Origin: CAZQFS01 sp964592755
GTDB lineage: Bacteria; Hydrothermota; Tepidihabitantia; Tepidihabitantales; Tepidihabitantaceae
Assembly (NCBI GenBank): GCA_964592755.1
Contig: CAZQFS010000143.1
Coordinates: 1 to 6,586 of the forward strand
DNA: 6,586 nt
Direction: 5' to 3'
A program made the translations under genes and the position numbers. The notes under the pieces are model-generated. The model did no database searches. It was not told where the DNA came from and saw only the letters and a list, made by a program, of their open reading frames with translations. Shown in pieces: positions 5,323 through 6,586 of this stretch (its first letter is position 1; the number at the start of each line of letters is the position of its first letter).

Positions 5323-6485
5323 CCGCCAGCCCGACCCGCCGGCCGGCCAGAACCTCCGCCAGACCTGACGTGAGGCGTGCGCCGGCATCTTCCAGGCGAG
5401 CGTTCGCCCGGTGCGTCTGTCGTGTATGGGGCCAAGAGATCGTTACCACCCTCCTCGACGGCAACGTCGGCACTGATTGTATCAAGGAGGACCGGTGGCA
5501 GCAAGGCGAATCTGGACGGCAACTGCGGATAGCCCAGCTGCCGCAGCCGTACGAACGGTGGTTCACCTTTCATGCCGACCCCCTGATGCGGCCGCTCGAG
5601 GTTGTAGAACGACAGCCAGGCAGCCGCATAACGCAACTGCACGGCATCGTCGGTTATCTCCTCCAAGCAGGGAAGGTAGAACTCCTCGTCGTCGGTCCGA
5701 TGGCTCCGCTCCACCCGCCCATTGTAGCCTTTGCGGCCCTTCGGATAGCGACACAGTACCGCCCCCAACGTGTCGTAGTACTTCTCCTGTAGCCCGGCAA
5801 TCCGTGCCAGGTCGCTGCCGCCAAACTCACTTCCCCAGTCAGTCTGCCAGCCGACACGACCTTTGATGCCGTGCGCGCGCAGATGCAGCATCACCAGCAC
5901 CATGAATGCGATGCCATTAGCCTGCGACAGCTCGTGGCTGTAGGCCAGAAACCGCAGTCGCGTCCGGGCCTCCAGACAGGTCCACTGATACCGTGGCAGC
6001 CTTCGGCGGATGATGTGGTTCCAGCGTCTGCTGCCGAGCGTACCACGGTCGAGGATATCCTTGGTGTCGACCTGCATGAGCGTGAACGGCCGTTTCACCG
6101 CCCAGGCCCAGTGGGCCGGGTAGAGTGGTTTCCGTGGTCTGGTCTTGCCACCATAGCCGTGGCGTCGCAGGATATGACGGATGGTATAGGGTGACAGCAT
6201 CAGCTTGTGCTGGCGGGCCAGATGCCAGGCGAGACGTTTGCGGCCGTAGCCGGTGTTCTTGCGCAGCGCGAGTACTTTCTGCTCGCTGGCCGGGTCGGTC
6301 TGCGCGGGCGAGCGATGGGGAGCGCGTGAGGCATCGGCCAGTCCGGCCAGGCCCTGCGCCTTGTAGCGCCGCAGCCATTTACGCACGACCTGGCGTGAGG
6401 TATGCCAGCGCCGTGCAGTCTCAGAGACGCTGTGTGTCCTGGTGAAGGTTTCCACCAGTCGTCGTCTTGCTTCGGTCGGGTTCAT
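5319..6485 (-). CDS. IS481-like transposase (DDE integrase core)
   Basis: The transposase of an insertion sequence cuts and joins DNA using a DDE/RNase-H-fold core. Starting at ATG 6483-6485 it has 388 residues. Residues about 15-50 form a helix-turn-helix (SVSETARRWHTSRQVVRKWLRRY), and a second helical DNA-binding segment follows at about 78-111 (GYGRKRLAWHLA ... TIRHILRRHGY). The catalytic triad reads D140 (MQVDTKD), D216 (TDWGSEFGG) and E259 (NGRVERSHRTDDEEF). The D-to-E gap is 42 residues, longer than the 35 of many DDE enzymes, and Trp replaces the Asn of the common DNGxEF motif. Conserved tail motifs NLERPHQGVG and PFVRLRQLGY are present. ATG is favoured because GAGGA lies ten bases upstream and the family usually starts near this MNPTEARR; a GTG at 6513-6515 with AGGA nine bases upstream would add ten residues. 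The frame is intact. The last 30 codons (Arg/Gly/Pro-rich) look like host DNA read past the element's end, stopping in the dehydrogenase stop codon. Confidence 0.88.
   Translation of the reverse strand: MNPTEARRRLVETFTRTHSVSETARRWHTSRQVVRKWLRRYKAQGLAGLADASRAPHRSPAQTDPASEQKVLALRKNTGYGRKRLAWHLARQHKLMLSPYTIRHILRRHGYGGKTRPRKPLYPAHWAWAVKRPFTLMQVDTKDILDRGTLGSRRWNHIIRRRLPRYQWTCLEARTRLRFLAYSHELSQANGIAFMVLVMLHLRAHGIKGRVGWQTDWGSEFGGSDLARIAGLQEKYYDTLGAVLCRYPKGRKGYNGRVERSHRTDDEEFYLPCLEEITDDAVQLRYAAAWLSFYNLERPHQGVGMKGEPPFVRLRQLGYPQLPSRFALLPPVLLDTISADVAVEEGGNDLLAPYTTDAPGERSPGRCRRTPHVRSGGGSGRPAGRAGG
5392..5411 (+). terminator. Possible remnant terminator hairpin of the aldehyde dehydrogenase gene
   Basis: GGCGA (5395-5399) pairs with TCGCC (5404-5408) around GCGT; beyond an A-C mismatch, CC (5392-5393) pairs with GG (5410-5411). 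It ends 89 bases after the dehydrogenase stop. No T-run follows: the next bases (TGCGTCTGT) may already be the insertion sequence. If the element landed here it could have separated the stem from its T-run. This is a weak call, since short GC stems are common in such DNA. Confidence 0.25.
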
Positions 6486-6566
6486 AGAGTATGCTTCCTC
6501 GTAGGATATGTCCACTGCCGGTGATCCTTTCTGGCTTGCTTGCGGATTTCAGCCACTGAGGATACA
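5412..6566 (-). mobile_element. IS481-family insertion sequence, boundaries tentative
   Basis: The intact transposase establishes the element; its ends are less certain. The best proposal runs from TGCGTCTGTCGTGTATG (5412-5428) to the inverted counterpart CAGCCACTGAGGATACA (6550-6566). These imperfect terminal repeats agree at 9 of 17 bases, both begin with TG inwards, and both are flanked by CCGG (5408-5411 and 6567-6570), a possible 4-bp target duplication. CCGG is frequent here and palindromic, so the duplication is weak evidence. An alternative left end is TGTAT at 5423. The size, near 1.15 kb, is normal for the family. The element lies just beyond the dehydrogenase gene, in convergent orientation, and does not interrupt a recognised gene. 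Confidence 0.45.
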
Positions 6567-6571
6567 CCGGC
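6517..6571. repeat. Large imperfect palindrome at the upstream end of the insertion sequence
   Basis: GCCGGTGATCCTTTCTGGC (6517-6535) pairs with GCCACTGAGGATACACCGGC (6552-6571) around a 16-base loop. There are seven pairs, a bulged A (6564), five pairs, a G-T pair, two mismatches and four pairs. It spans the proposed right end of the element and lies just upstream of the transposase start. Such structures can serve as transposase binding sites or, as RNA, shield the transposase from incoming transcription; neither is shown here. Confidence 0.5.
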
Positions 6572-6586
6572 TCTTTTCAACCATCC

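Noticed and set aside
5450..5490. Hairpin CCTCCT ... AGGAGG inside the transposase gene
   Set aside because: The arms are short, far apart and lie in conserved coding sequence, so they need no separate explanation.
6503..6586. Promoter for the transposase (TTGAAA near 6575-6580, TATCCT at 6559-6564 and 6503-6508)
   Set aside because: No pair of boxes has a spacing of 16-18 bases with acceptable matches; the window ends too soon to see further upstream.

Overview
This is a GC-rich window from a bacterial chromosome. Two neighbouring genes share a FlgD/Por-like C-terminal beta-domain (GRY-x2-VWDG ... GxYxxR ... K-x-x-L-x-R). That domain is common on secreted proteins of uncultivated FCB-type and candidate-phylum bacteria, such as WOR-3/Stahlbacteria-like or Eisenbacteria-like lineages. 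The phylum is an inference from domain style and base composition; no taxonomic marker is present.

Layout. Bases 1-128 hold the tail of a secreted-protein gene on the + strand, followed by a good intrinsic terminator (151-179). Bases 180-1051 have no gene I can support. They contain two strong orphan hairpins (525-548, 744-766) and a degenerate 12-nt periodicity (about 778-1017). On the - strand, 1052-1729 encodes an exported protein that joins one PASTA domain to a TonB C-terminal domain. Upstream of it, also on the - strand, 1814-3589 encodes a 591-residue secreted protein with two Asp-box (BNR) motifs and the FlgD-like C-terminal domain. A perfect GC-rich hairpin and a consensus -35 box separate these two genes. 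A 239-bp divergent intergenic region (3590-3828) carries two face-away promoters of the same form (TTGACC, 16 nt, TAxxAT). One serves the Asp-box gene and the other a complete aldehyde dehydrogenase (3829-5322, + strand). From 5319 to the right edge lies an intact IS481-like transposase on the - strand, in an element whose likely right end is marked by a large imperfect palindrome (6517-6571).

How the genes relate. The two - strand secreted proteins are neighbours and could be co-transcribed, but an apparent terminator and a separate promoter between them suggest partly independent expression. The aldehyde dehydrogenase looks like a single-gene unit with a very short leader. The insertion sequence sits just beyond its stop codon. 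The two convergent genes share one palindromic CTAG, which provides the TAG stop on each strand, and the last ~30 transposase codons appear to come from host DNA. I see no CRISPR array, RNA gene, defence cassette or other clear multi-gene novel system. The most unusual items are the PASTA-TonB fusion, the promoter and leader architecture, the IS junction, and the 12-nt periodic gene-free region.
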